NCBI RefSeq assembly: GCF_020179755.1
Contig: NZ_JAIUCY010000008.1
Span: forward strand, 124,001 to 188,000
From: Herbaspirillum sp. alder98
GTDB lineage: Bacteria > Pseudomonadota > Gammaproteobacteria > Burkholderiales > Burkholderiaceae_D
Direction of reading: 5' to 3'
Length of the DNA stretch: 64,000 nt
Shown here: piece by piece, positions 43,647 to 53,041 of the stretch
How the letters are laid out: every line of letters starts with the position of its first letter
Position numbering within the stretch: position 1 is the stretch's first letter
The notes under the pieces: generated by a model
What the model saw: only the letters and a program-made list of their open reading frames with translations
Databases searched by the model: none
Told to the model about the DNA's origin: nothing
Made by a program: the position numbers and the translations under genes

Positions 43647-44972
43647 TTGACTGAAGAATTAAATCAGCCGCCCCGGGCTGATGAACAAGATTCCGGCTCT
43701 TTCGAGAGTTATTTTCGTGATCCCGCGCTGGCTGGCGAGTCCTCGCTCGCGTGGGGCGTGGGCCAGCGCCTGGATGTGCTGGACGCCTTGCGCGGCCTGT
43801 TGAGCGGCGGCCAGGCGGCGGCCCGCCTGCGGGTCTGGGCTTTTCTCGAGCTTGCCGCACAGCCGCAAGGGCGCTTGCAGCGCGAAGACCTCAATCAGCT
43901 TTTCTACGCCCTCAAGCCCGAAGCGCTGGATGCGGTGCTCAAGCGGCTGCGCGAGCTCGCCCTGCTGGTATGGGACACCACCGCCCAGGATTACTGCCTG
44001 TCGCCGCTGGCGCAGCAGGTGCAGGCGCTGCTGGCGCCATTGACGCGTTCCGTGAGCGAAGACGACGACATGGCGTCGCTGCTGGCGCAGGTCGCCGGCG
44101 CTCAGGCCATGGGCTTGTCCGATGCCAGCCAGATCCGGCATCTGCATGCGCAACTGGCGCGCCTCTACGACGAATTTGCCGATGCCATTGCCAGTGGCTC
44201 CGAAGCCCGCCTGCGCGAAGCGCAACCGCGTTTCGAACGCGCCCTGAAACTGGTGGGGCGCGCCGGCGAAGCGCTGACTGCACTGATCCGCAGCGAACAC
44301 GACGATGCCCGGCTGGAGCGCGAAGCCCGCGCCTTGGGCGGCGGCCAGGCGCGCCTGTTGTCGATGGCCAGCCAGTTCACGCGCGCCCTGCAACAGGCCG
44401 ATCGCCAGCGGGTCACCCTCGGCAGCACCGGCGTGACCAGTACCGATGTGCGTCGCTGGCTGCAATCCCATGCCGACCTGTCGACGCTGCTGGGCGATGC
44501 GCTGTCGCTCGGCGTCAAGCCCATCTTTGTCAGCGGCCACGAGCTGGTCGACGTGGCCGAGGGCGAATTCGAGCGCGACCGGCCTGATCTGCAACGTTCA
44601 CAGGGCTTGCCACCCGCGGTGCAAGCCGCCACGGGCGAGTTGGAAACCCTGCGCATGCCGTTCGAGCTGGGGGCCCTGATCGATCAGCTGGCCGGACTCG
44701 GCGCCTTGCCCGACGGCCAGGCCTCGGCGCCGCAGCCACTCACGGACGTGGTACTGGGCGGGCGTTTTGCGCAGGCTGCGTACCGCATGCAGTTACTGCC
44801 GTTGCTGGGCGACCGCCAGGCCCGGACCCTGAAAGGTCAGACCGGCGAGCTGGCGCGCTTGCCCTGGCAGACCGGCTTCCTGGCCGCGATCGAACAGGTT
44901 GATGATCCCCATGTCAGCGCGCTGAGTGCCGGCGCGCTGCATCCTGATATTTCCCGAGAATCCGATGAGTGA
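43647..44972 (+). CDS. MksF/JetA-like condensin kleisin subunit
   Basis: 441 residues. N-terminal third fits a winged helix (LDVLDALRGLLSGGQAAARLRVWAFLELA ... LNQLFYALKPEALDAVLKRLRELALLVWD); the middle is helical (about 190-270) and the C-terminus again compact. Size, helical layout and position before an MksE-like and an SMC-like gene match the kleisin of MksBEF/Wadjet systems. The assignment rests on context more than on sequence motifs. The only available start is TTG at 43647, without a clear ribosome binding site. The end overlaps the next gene by 8 bases. Confidence 0.6.
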   Translation: MTEELNQPPRADEQDSGSFESYFRDPALAGESSLAWGVGQRLDVLDALRGLLSGGQAAARLRVWAFLELAAQPQGRLQREDLNQLFYALKPEALDAVLKRLRELALLVWDTTAQDYCLSPLAQQVQALLAPLTRSVSEDDDMASLLAQVAGAQAMGLSDASQIRHLHAQLARLYDEFADAIASGSEARLREAQPRFERALKLVGRAGEALTALIRSEHDDARLEREARALGGGQARLLSMASQFTRALQQADRQRVTLGSTGVTSTDVRRWLQSHADLSTLLGDALSLGVKPIFVSGHELVDVAEGEFERDRPDLQRSQGLPPAVQAATGELETLRMPFELGALIDQLAGLGALPDGQASAPQPLTDVVLGGRFAQAAYRMQLLPLLGDRQARTLKGQTGELARLPWQTGFLAAIEQVDDPHVSALSAGALHPDISRESDE

Positions 44973-45663
44973 AGTCATAGACGAGGCAGGCCTGCTGGCC
45001 GCCGAACTGCTGGCGCGCCGCTGGTTGCCGCGCAAGCATCCGCGCGTGCGCCGTGCGTTGATCGACGCCGACCTGTGGCAATCCGTGCAAGAGCGCCTGG
45101 CGCAGGTGGGGCTGCGGCTGGTCGACAATATCCATGCCGACCATATCTGCGTGGCGCTGCTGCGCGGGGCCGAGACGGCCGTGTTCGGCGAGGCCGGGCT
45201 GGATGCCAACAATAACGTCGAATTGCCGCGTGACGCGGTGTCGTTATTGATCCTGCTGTGGTCCCTGATCGTGTTGCCCAAGCGTGAACGCCAGTCGGCG
45301 CGCGCGGCCAGCGCCGAAGGCGATGCGCAGGAAGAAATGTTCAATCGCGAAAAGCCGCTGCCCAGCGCCGCCGCAGTCAGTCCGGTGGTTTCCTACAAGG
45401 CGCTGCTGGCCGATTTCGGCACCCAGCTGGGCAAGAAGACCCGGATGGATGGCAACCTGAAGCGCCTGGAGGGGCACGGTTTCATCCTGCGTCGCGGCGA
45501 CGATATCGCCGAAGGCCCCTTGCTGGATCTCTTGCTTGATTACGACAGCCTGGCGCCACGCATCCTCGATGGCGCGCTGGGCGATGTCCTGGCGCGCGTG
45601 CGCCAGCAGGAAAGCGACACCGCCGCCCTGACAGAAAACCGCGCCGATGGAGAAGACGCCTGA
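44965..45663 (+). CDS. MksE/JetB-like condensin subunit
   Basis: 232 residues. Probably two winged-helix domains: DEAGLLAAELLARRWLPRKHPRVRRALI with LPRDAVSLLILLWSLIVLPKRE in the first part, and VSYKALLADFGTQLGKKTRMDGNLKRLEGHGFILRR in the second. This is the KITE-subunit plan of MksE, JetB and MukE. Start at ATG 44965, overlapping the previous stop; its own stop forms TGATG with the next start. Such tight coupling points to subunits of one complex. Confidence 0.62.
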   Translation: MSEVIDEAGLLAAELLARRWLPRKHPRVRRALIDADLWQSVQERLAQVGLRLVDNIHADHICVALLRGAETAVFGEAGLDANNNVELPRDAVSLLILLWSLIVLPKRERQSARAASAEGDAQEEMFNREKPLPSAAAVSPVVSYKALLADFGTQLGKKTRMDGNLKRLEGHGFILRRGDDIAEGPLLDLLLDYDSLAPRILDGALGDVLARVRQQESDTAALTENRADGEDA

Positions 45664-48473
45664 TGTTTCACCTGCAATCGCTTGAACTGCTGCAATGGGA
45701 TTATTGCCAGCGCCTGACCCTGCCGCTGGACGGCGCCATCATCACCGTCGCCGGTCCTAACGGCTCGGGCAAGACCACCTTGCTGGACGCCATGCGCACG
45801 CTGCTGGGCCTGGATTGCTCGGGTGGGCGCAGCTACAAGACCTACGCCCGTCACGCCAATGCCGACACCACCTGGCTGCGCGCCACGGTCGACAACCGCC
45901 CTTATGGCCGGCAGACTTCCACCCGGCCGTTCGCCCGCAATCTGTTATATGCCGACAAGGTCACGCTGGCATGCCGCATCGAGCGCAATGGCGGCGACTG
46001 GCAGCGTCGTTATGCGATGGCCGACGGCGATGTCTCCATCGAGAGCATGCTCGAGATCCCGGACAAGGACTGGCTGGGCGTGGAGCACTGGCGCCGGCGT
46101 CTCGAAAATGCCGGTCTGTCGCGCGCGATCGCCCGCGTGCTGGCGCTGGAGCAGGGCCAGACCGATCGCTTGTGCGAATTCTCGCCGCGCGAACTGCTGC
46201 GACTGGTGTTTGAAGTCTTCGGCGACCAGGAAGTGCTGGACCGCTATGAAGAAGCGCGCCGCCATCAGCGCGAACTGGCGGCCGAAGTCGAAGCGGCGGA
46301 ACGCGAACTGGTGCATGGCGAAGCGCAACTGGCCACGCTGGAAGCACGCGTGAACCTGTATCGCCAGTACCAGGGCAAGCTGCGCGAGCGTGAAACGCTG
46401 GCCACCGAAGTCATCCCGGTGCTCAACTGGCACGAGGAAAGACAAGTCACCGCTGGCAGGTTGCGCGAACTGCACCGCCAGCGCTTGCATGCCAGCGCGC
46501 AGCGCCGGCAACGCGCCGACGACCATGCGCGGCTGTTGCGCCTGTTGCAAGAGCGCCAGGCAGCAGCGGAAAAGGTACTGCAGCTGGAAACCGAGCGACA
46601 TGAAGCACAGAAGCTGCAGGTGCAGGCGCGCGACGCCGAGAAACCGGTGGAGCAGCTGGTCGCCCATGCCAGGGAATTGATGAGCCTGGCCGCGGTGGAG
46701 GCCGATGCCGGCGAACTCACCAGGCGCCTGGAAGAACTTGAGCAGCAAAAGGCTGCGCACGACGAGCAATGGCGCGACCTGTCGGCTCAACGCAAGGATG
46801 CGCAAGGCGCGCTGGATCGCCTGCAGGGCCAGCGCCAGGCCCCGCCGCCGCCCGAAGTGCAGCGCTTTGGCCGCACGCTGCGCCAGGAAGACATCGCGCA
46901 CCACTTCCTGGCCGACGTCATCGACATCACCGATGAACATTGGCGCGCTGCGGCCGAGGGCGTCCTGCGCGGCTCACGCTGGATCGTGGTGCTGGACAAT
47001 CCCGCCGACGAAAGCCGCGCGATGGCCCTGGCCGAGCGTGAGCGCTATCGTCACTATGTCGTCGCCGATGCCGCCAATGCACCAGTGCAGCCTGCAGCCG
47101 ACAGCTTGCTATCGGTACTGCGGTTCTCGGCCAAGGCGCCGTCCTGGTTATTGCGCCAGTTGTCCAACATCACGCGAGTGGCCGATACGCAAGAGGGGGT
47201 AAGGCAGGGCGGGGAATGGATAACACCGCAGGCTTACTGGCGAGATGGTCGAGGCGGCCGCAGTGTCTGGAGCGATCCGGGCGATTACCAGTTCGGCGCC
47301 GCCGCGCTGGCCGCGCGCAAGGCCTCGATCGAAAAGCGCCTGGCCGCACTCGACCAGCAACTGACCGAACTGGCCTTGCAGCAGAGCGCCGTGCGGCGTC
47401 AGCACGCGGCGGCTACTGAAGCCAGCAAGGGGCACCTTGCCGCCGATGAACTGGCGCGGCGCAGCGAAGAATTCGAATTGGCGCGCCGCCAGTTGCCGGC
47501 GCTGTCGCAGGCACGCACCGCGGCCAGCCTGCGTTGGGATGCGCTGGACCAGGAACACAAGACCGCAGTCGTCGCCAACACTCGCGCCGACAGCAGTTAC
47601 CTGGCCTTGCAGAAGCATTTGCGCGAGGCTGAGGGCGACGTCGAGCGCCACGAGCGCGAATGGCGTGGACGTTACGATGAGCAGGTCAGTCGCGCGGCAA
47701 GCTCGCGTGCGCAGAAGAAGCGCTTTCCGCCGAGATGGATCGCAGCGAGCGCGGTGCAATCGCTCTATGACACTTATTCCAATGGCAAGCAGGCCGAGTT
47801 GCGCATGGGTGCGGTGCAAGGCGAACTTGATACCGGCAATTGGGAAACCGACCCCGGCGTGATGGATCGCCAGGTGCTGATGCAGGGCACGGTGGGCAAC
47901 CAGCGCAATGAGCTGGATTCGCGCAAGGCCAGCAATTCGGCGGCAGAGGAAGCGGTGGGCAATGCCCGCGAGCGTTATAGCGACGTCCTGCGCGCCACCA
48001 TCCGTCGCTACCGCAAGAACATTGTCGAACTTGGGCTGTTGGCCGGGGTGGATGTCAGCGCCGACCTGCCGCATCTGGACAACGACGACGCCGTATTGCG
48101 CCAGGCCGAGTTGAAGGTCAGTTTCAATTTCGACGGCAAGGGGCAGATTGGCTTGAACGACGGCGAGGCATCTGGCGGGCAGCAGGTGATCAAGTCCCTG
48201 ATCCTGCTGGTGGGTTTGCTCAAGGACGACGATGTGCCGGGCGGCTTTGTATTCATCGATGAGCCGTTTGCCCACCTGGATGTGCGCAATATCCAGCTGG
48301 TGGGGCATTTCCTGAAATCGACCCGTGCGCAATACGTGTTGACCACGCCGATCACGCACAACGTCGAGGTGTTCGAGCCGGCCGATATCACGCTGGTGAC
48401 GTCGAAGAAGCCACGTGACGCACGCTGGGCGCCACCGATCGGGGTGTTGCAGCGGCGTGCAGATTCGGCATGA
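45663..48473 (+). CDS. SMC-like condensin ATPase (MksB/JetC-like)
   Basis: 936 residues. Walker A GPNGSGKT at 31-38. Long coiled-coil arms run about residues 190-390 and 490-700. Between them is a globular hinge-like segment (about 400-480, VIDITDEHWRAAAEGVLRGSRWIVVLD). At the C-terminus the ABC signature is ASGGQQ (836-841), followed by Walker B GFVFIDEP (861-868) and a D-loop. This order is that of SMC/Rad50 heads. The arms are short compared with Smc or MukB and the length fits MksB. With its two partners it should form a DNA-entrapping complex; no JetD/MksG-type toprim nuclease gene follows. Confidence 0.75.
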   Translation: MFHLQSLELLQWDYCQRLTLPLDGAIITVAGPNGSGKTTLLDAMRTLLGLDCSGGRSYKTYARHANADTTWLRATVDNRPYGRQTSTRPFARNLLYADKVTLACRIERNGGDWQRRYAMADGDVSIESMLEIPDKDWLGVEHWRRRLENAGLSRAIARVLALEQGQTDRLCEFSPRELLRLVFEVFGDQEVLDRYEEARRHQRELAAEVEAAERELVHGEAQLATLEARVNLYRQYQGKLRERETLATEVIPVLNWHEERQVTAGRLRELHRQRLHASAQRRQRADDHARLLRLLQERQAAAEKVLQLETERHEAQKLQVQARDAEKPVEQLVAHARELMSLAAVEADAGELTRRLEELEQQKAAHDEQWRDLSAQRKDAQGALDRLQGQRQAPPPPEVQRFGRTLRQEDIAHHFLADVIDITDEHWRAAAEGVLRGSRWIVVLDNPADESRAMALAERERYRHYVVADAANAPVQPAADSLLSVLRFSAKAPSWLLRQLSNITRVADTQEGVRQGGEWITPQAYWRDGRGGRSVWSDPGDYQFGAAALAARKASIEKRLAALDQQLTELALQQSAVRRQHAAATEASKGHLAADELARRSEEFELARRQLPALSQARTAASLRWDALDQEHKTAVVANTRADSSYLALQKHLREAEGDVERHEREWRGRYDEQVSRAASSRAQKKRFPPRWIAASAVQSLYDTYSNGKQAELRMGAVQGELDTGNWETDPGVMDRQVLMQGTVGNQRNELDSRKASNSAAEEAVGNARERYSDVLRATIRRYRKNIVELGLLAGVDVSADLPHLDNDDAVLRQAELKVSFNFDGKGQIGLNDGEASGGQQVIKSLILLVGLLKDDDVPGGFVFIDEPFAHLDVRNIQLVGHFLKSTRAQYVLTTPITHNVEVFEPADITLVTSKKPRDARWAPPIGVLQRRADSA

Positions 48474-48505
48474 TGGGCGGCGGGGCGAGTTATCTTTAAC
48501 TCTTC

Positions 48506-49355
48506 CCGTCGTCCTGACGAAAGTCAGGACCCGGCGTCTCTCAGCGTCGGCATGATGCGACAGAAGCCACTGGGTACCGGCCTTCGCCGGCACGACGGGT
48601 TGATTATTTATAACCAAACCACCGTCGTCCTGACGAAAGTCAGGACCCGGCGTCTCTCAGCGTCGGCATGGTGCGACAGAAGCCACTGGGTACCGGCCTT
48701 TGCCGGCACGACGGGTTGATTATTTATAACCAAACCACCGTCGTCCTGACGAAAGTCAGGACCCAGCGTCTCTCAGCGTCGGCATGGTGCGACAGAAGCC
48801 ATTGGGTACCGGCCTTCGCCGGCACGACGGATTAGTTATTTATAACCAAACCACCGTCGTCCTGACGAAAGTCAGGACCCAGCGTCTCTCAGCGTCGGCA
48901 TGGTGCGACAGAAGCCACTGGGTACCGGCCTTCGCCGGCACGACGGATTAGTTATTTATAACCAAACCACCGTCGTCCTGACGAAAGTCAGGACCCAGCG
49001 TCTCTCAGCGTCGGCATGGTGCGACAGAAGTCACTGGGTAGCGGCCTTCGCCGGCACGACGGATTAGTTATTTATAACCAAACCACCGTCGTCCTGACGA
49101 AAGTCAGGACCCAGCGTCTCTCAGCGTCGGAATGGTGCGACAGAAGCCACTGGGTAGCGGCCTTCGCCGGCACGACGGATTAGTTATTTATAACCAAACC
49201 ACCGTCGTCCTGACGAAAGTCAGGACCCGGCGTCTCTCAGCGTCGGCATGGTGCGACAGAAGCCACTGGGTACCGGCCTTCGCCGGCACGACGGATTAGT
49301 TATTTATAACCAAACCACCGTCGTCCTGACGAAAGTCAGGACCCAGCGTCTTTTA
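48506..49355. repeat. Tandem array of 116-bp structured repeats (7.3 copies)
   Basis: Units begin at 48506, 48622, 48738, 48854, 48970, 49086 and 49202, each exactly 116 bp, with a partial eighth from 49318. Each has an outer arm CCGTCGT...ACGACGG, a hairpin CCTGAC-GAAA-GTCAGG, an inner stem ACCCAG/CTGGGT, a small stem GTCG/CGAC, a hairpin CCGGC-CTTC-GCCGG, and an AT-rich joint with GTTAT-TT-ATAAC. Units 1-2 share one joint variant and units 3-7 another. No unique spacers, so not CRISPR. It fills the gap between the MksB-like gene and the amidohydrolase; no ORF in it is credible. Confidence 0.95.
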
Positions 49356-49366
49356 ACTCCGTTTAA

Positions 49367-50248
49367 CTAAGACGACAACCCATACACCTTGCCCGAAGTC
49401 TCGCCCCAAAGCGCGTCCTGTTCGCTTTCCGTCAAGCGCGTCTGCGCCCACTCGCGGGTAACCGAGACGACCTTCGAATAAGACGCCGCCAGCAGGCAGA
49501 CAGGCCAGTCCGAACCGAACATGAGCCGTTGCGGCCCGAACAGCTCCAGTGCGGTATCGAGGCAAAGCAGGATATGGTCGAAATCGCGCAGACACAATCC
49601 GCGCATCCAGTCGGCTTCGGTCACCAGGCCCGAGAGCTTGCAGGTGACGTGCGGCATGGCGGCCAGCGCCCGTACCTCTTCACGCCAGCGCTCGAAGGCG
49701 CCCTTGTTCTTGCGAAACTCCTTGAGCGCCGGTTTTCCCAGATGGTTGAGCACCAGCCAATGCTGGTCATGCGCGGCGCAAAATGCGCGCACTGAAGATA
49801 ACTGCCGCTCATGCACCAGCACGTCGTAGACGTAATGGCGCTCCTGCAGCCAGCGGATTCCCTGGTTGAACTGCGGCTGCGCCAGGAACGCCGACGGATC
49901 ACTCTCGTCCTGGAGCTGGTGGCGAAACCCTAACAGCTTGTCGCGCCCCCATTGCTCCACGTGATCCGCCAGTTCAGGCGATGAAATATCTTCCCAGCCG
50001 ATGATGCCCGCGATGCGCCGATCCTGGCGCGCCAGCGCCAGCAGGAAAGCCGTCTCGTCGCGGCCCGCGCGGGCCTGCACCGTGATCGACGCCTGCAGGC
50101 CGTGCGCTTCCAGCAGCGGCTGGAACTGGTAAGGCATCCGATCCAGCGCCAGCAGTTCCATGTCGGTGCCGATCCAGGGATAGTCCTGCGAGCGATAGCG
50201 CCAGAAGTGTTGATGGGCGTCGATCCGTAGCGGTTTTTTTATACTCAT
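49367..50248 (-). CDS. Amidohydrolase family 2 protein, probable sugar lactonase
   Basis: 293 residues. TIM-barrel amidohydrolase: IDAHQHFWRY near the N-terminus (metal-binding HxH), VLNHLGKP, and FGSDWPVCLL at the end carrying the last Asp. Closest recognisable relatives are L-fuconolactonase and L-rhamnonolactonase. In a xylose cluster with a dehydrogenase and a dehydratase but no SMP-30-type XylC, it may open the pentonolactone ring; that role is inferred. Start at ATG 50248, with GGAG ten bases upstream. Downstream of xylD on the same strand. Confidence 0.78.
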   Translation of the reverse strand: MSIKKPLRIDAHQHFWRYRSQDYPWIGTDMELLALDRMPYQFQPLLEAHGLQASITVQARAGRDETAFLLALARQDRRIAGIIGWEDISSPELADHVEQWGRDKLLGFRHQLQDESDPSAFLAQPQFNQGIRWLQERHYVYDVLVHERQLSSVRAFCAAHDQHWLVLNHLGKPALKEFRKNKGAFERWREEVRALAAMPHVTCKLSGLVTEADWMRGLCLRDFDHILLCLDTALELFGPQRLMFGSDWPVCLLAASYSKVVSVTREWAQTRLTESEQDALWGETSGKVYGLSS

Positions 50249-50311
50249 GAGGAAGCAACTCCACACGATGGCTAGCGAGACAGACGGCCCAGACGCTAAT
50301 CATCAGCTTGG

Positions 50312-52096
50312 TTAGTGATTGTGACGAGGTAATACCTTCGCCACGCCTTGGTACTTCACCGCCAGTTCCATGCAGGCGCCGGTTTCCAGTTGCCCCACGG
50401 TGCTGCGATAGATTTCCTGCCACGGCGTCTGGCTGGCAGGTACCGCCGGGATGCCTTCGGCCTTGCGGCGCGCCAGCTCTTCGTCGCTCACCAGCATGTT
50501 GCAGGCGCCGGTATTGAGGTCGATGCGCACCTTGTCGCCATCACGCAGATAGGCCAGTCCGCCGCCGACCGCGCTTTCGGGCGAGGCGTTGAGAATCGAT
50601 GGGCTGTCGGACGTGCCCGACTGGCGACCGTCGCCCAGCGTCGGCAGCGTGGTGATGCCACGGCGCAGCAACGCATCGGGCGGTTGCATGTTGACGACCT
50701 CGGCCGAGCCGGGCCAGCCCACCGGGCCGGCGCCGCGAATGACCAGGATGGTGTTTTCGTCGATGCCCAGCGCCGGGTCGTTGATGCGGGCGTGGTAATC
50801 GTCGGAACCGTCGAAGACGGCGGCGGTGCATTCGAAGATGCCTTCGCTGCCGGGCGTGCTCAGGTAACGCTGGCGGAAGGTGTCCGAGATGACGCTGGTC
50901 TTCATGATGGCGAAGTTGAACAGGTTGCCCTTCAGCGCCAGGAAGCCGGCGCGTTCGCGCAGCGGCGCGGCGAACGGGAAGATCACTTCACGGTCGCCCG
51001 TTTCACGTCCCTCCAGGTTGCTGGCCATGCTCTTGCCGGTGGCCGTCATGCGCTCGGAGCGCAGCTTGCCGGCCTGTTGCAGTTCCCACATGATGGCCGG
51101 CACGCCGCCGGCGCGGTGGAATCGCTCGCCCAGGTATTTGCCGGCGGGCTGCATGTTGAGCAGCAAGGGCACGTCGTAGCCGTAGGTCATCCAGTCGTCG
51201 GACTGCAACTCGACACCCGCATGACGCGCCATCGCCATGATGTGCGGCTGGGCGTTGGTGGAGCCGCCGATGGCGGCGTTGACGACGATCGCATCCAGGA
51301 AGGCGTCGCGGGTCAGGATGGCCGACGGGCGCAAGTCTTCATAGGCCATGCCGACGATGCGGCGGCCGGTTTCATACGCCATCTGGCCGCGTTCACGGTA
51401 GGGCGCCGGAATCGCCGAGCAACCGGTCAGCGACATGCCCAGCGCCTCGGCGATGGCGTTCATGGTCGAGGCCGTACCCATCGTGTTGCAGTGGCCGGAA
51501 GAGGGTGCCGATGCTGCCGCGATCTCCAGGAATTTTTCATTGTCGATGGCGCCGGCGGACAACTGGCGACGGCCTTTCCAGATGGCCGCGCCCGAGCCGA
51601 CCAGTTCGCCGTCGAGCCAGCCGTCGAGCATCGGGCCACCCGACAGCACGATGGCCGGGATGTCGACCGTGGCTGCCGCCATGATCTGCGCCGGCGTGGT
51701 CTTGTCGCAGCCGGTGGTCAGCACCACGGCGTCGATCGGGTAGCCATGCAGGATCTCGACCAGGCCCATGTAGGACAGGTTGCGATCGATTGCCGCGGTC
51801 GGGCGGCGGCAATTTTCAAACACCGGATGCAGCGGGAACTCCATCGGAATACCGCCCGCATCGCGAATGCCGTCGCGTACGCGGCGCGCCAGTTCCAGGT
51901 GAATCCGGTTGCATGGGCTGATGTCGCTGCCGCTTTGCGCGATGCCGATGATGGGACGGCCCGAACGCAGCTCTTCAGCCGTGATGCCGTAGTTCATGAA
52001 GCGCTCGAGATAGAGCGCGGTCATGTCGATATGGTCTGGATTGTCGAACCAGTCCTGGGAGCGGAACCGGCGAGGTGTCGGGTGTTGATTCTTCAT
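50312..52096 (-). CDS. xylD: D-xylonate dehydratase (IlvD/Edd family)
   Basis: 594 residues. Dehydrates D-xylonate to 2-keto-3-deoxyxylonate in oxidative pentose breakdown. Iron-sulfur cluster region: Cys in DISPCNR, TTGCDKTTPA and GHCNTMGTASTMN. The full-length sequence, from PRRFRSQDWFDNPDHIDMTA to the C-terminal PRHNH, resembles Caulobacter XylD very closely from memory; L-arabonate dehydratase is the main alternative. Same strand as xylB, 90 bases downstream of it. Confidence 0.9.
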   Translation of the reverse strand: MKNQHPTPRRFRSQDWFDNPDHIDMTALYLERFMNYGITAEELRSGRPIIGIAQSGSDISPCNRIHLELARRVRDGIRDAGGIPMEFPLHPVFENCRRPTAAIDRNLSYMGLVEILHGYPIDAVVLTTGCDKTTPAQIMAAATVDIPAIVLSGGPMLDGWLDGELVGSGAAIWKGRRQLSAGAIDNEKFLEIAAASAPSSGHCNTMGTASTMNAIAEALGMSLTGCSAIPAPYRERGQMAYETGRRIVGMAYEDLRPSAILTRDAFLDAIVVNAAIGGSTNAQPHIMAMARHAGVELQSDDWMTYGYDVPLLLNMQPAGKYLGERFHRAGGVPAIMWELQQAGKLRSERMTATGKSMASNLEGRETGDREVIFPFAAPLRERAGFLALKGNLFNFAIMKTSVISDTFRQRYLSTPGSEGIFECTAAVFDGSDDYHARINDPALGIDENTILVIRGAGPVGWPGSAEVVNMQPPDALLRRGITTLPTLGDGRQSGTSDSPSILNASPESAVGGGLAYLRDGDKVRIDLNTGACNMLVSDEELARRKAEGIPAVPASQTPWQEIYRSTVGQLETGACMELAVKYQGVAKVLPRHNH

Positions 52097-52186
52097 TTTT
52101 TGCCTCTGTTATTAATGTCGATTAGCCCGTTAGTATCGCCGATCCTTCGACATTGCACCCTCGACCCTGTTGGACGGACATTTATC

Positions 52187-52966
52187 TCATGCGCCGAGCC
52201 AGCCGGCATCGACGTAATAATTGCGACCCGTGCATTTGGCCGCGCTGTCCGAGGCCAGGAACAGCGCCAGCGCGGCGACATCGTGCGGTTCGATGCGGCC
52301 GGGCAGGCACTGCGCCGACAGGATCTTGGCTTCTTCCTCGGGGTTGTGCCACAGGCGCGTCTGGCGTGGTGTGCGAATCGCGCCGGGGATCACGCAATTG
52401 ACCCGCACGCCATCACCGCCCAGGTCGCGCGCCAGTCCGTGCGTGAGTCCTTCGATGGCCGCCTTGGCGGTCATGTACAGCGATAGCTTGGGCAGGCCCA
52501 GATGCCACGAGATCGAACCGAAGTTAAGAATCACGCCTTGTCCCTGCTCGCGCATGCCGGGCGCGACCGCCTGTGCGGAGAAGAACTGATGGCGCAGATT
52601 GACGGCCATGCGCTCATCCCAGTAAGCGGGACTGACATCGGTAATGGCATGGCGGTCATCGTTGGCGGCATTGTTGATCAGGATATCGACCGCGCCCGCC
52701 AGTTCGTTGATGCGCCTGAAGGTTGCGGCCAGCGCATCCAGGTCAAGCAGGTTGCAGTGCAGGAAGGTGGGCGGGACGATTGCGCCCTGCAGCGATGCCT
52801 CCAGGGCACGCGATTCTTCGGCAGCGATATCCAGGAAGAACACCTTGGCGCCCTGTTCGACGAAAGCGCTGACCAGGGCCGCGCCGATGCCGGTGCCACC
52901 GCCGGTGACGACCACCCGCTTGCCGGCCAGGCTGCGGTAAATAGCGTGCTCGAATGATGCGGTCAT
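52187..52966 (-). CDS. xylB: D-xylose 1-dehydrogenase (SDR family)
   Basis: 259 residues. NAD-dependent short-chain dehydrogenase oxidising D-xylose to xylonolactone. Cofactor motif TGGGTGIG, NNAANDDRH, catalytic Ser in NFGSISWHLGL and YMTAK as the Tyr-Lys pair. The segments RHQFFSAQAVAPGM and CTGRNYYVDAGWL match Caulobacter-type XylB. Start at MTASFEHAIYRSLAG (ATG 52966), GGAG upstream; the longer frame is not supported. Not related to the xylulokinase also called XylB. Confidence 0.88.
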   Translation of the reverse strand: MTASFEHAIYRSLAGKRVVVTGGGTGIGAALVSAFVEQGAKVFFLDIAAEESRALEASLQGAIVPPTFLHCNLLDLDALAATFRRINELAGAVDILINNAANDDRHAITDVSPAYWDERMAVNLRHQFFSAQAVAPGMREQGQGVILNFGSISWHLGLPKLSLYMTAKAAIEGLTHGLARDLGGDGVRVNCVIPGAIRTPRQTRLWHNPEEEAKILSAQCLPGRIEPHDVAALALFLASDSAAKCTGRNYYVDAGWLGA

Positions 52967-53041
52967 GCGGAAATGCTCCAAAAAAGTTGAATGGCCTGCC
53001 AGGCCACGCCTGGCGAAAAATGAATGCAAGAAAGTTAGCGA

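Noticed and set aside
48506-49355. CRISPR array
   Set aside because: Whole 116-bp units repeat with no unique spacers, and there are no cas genes.
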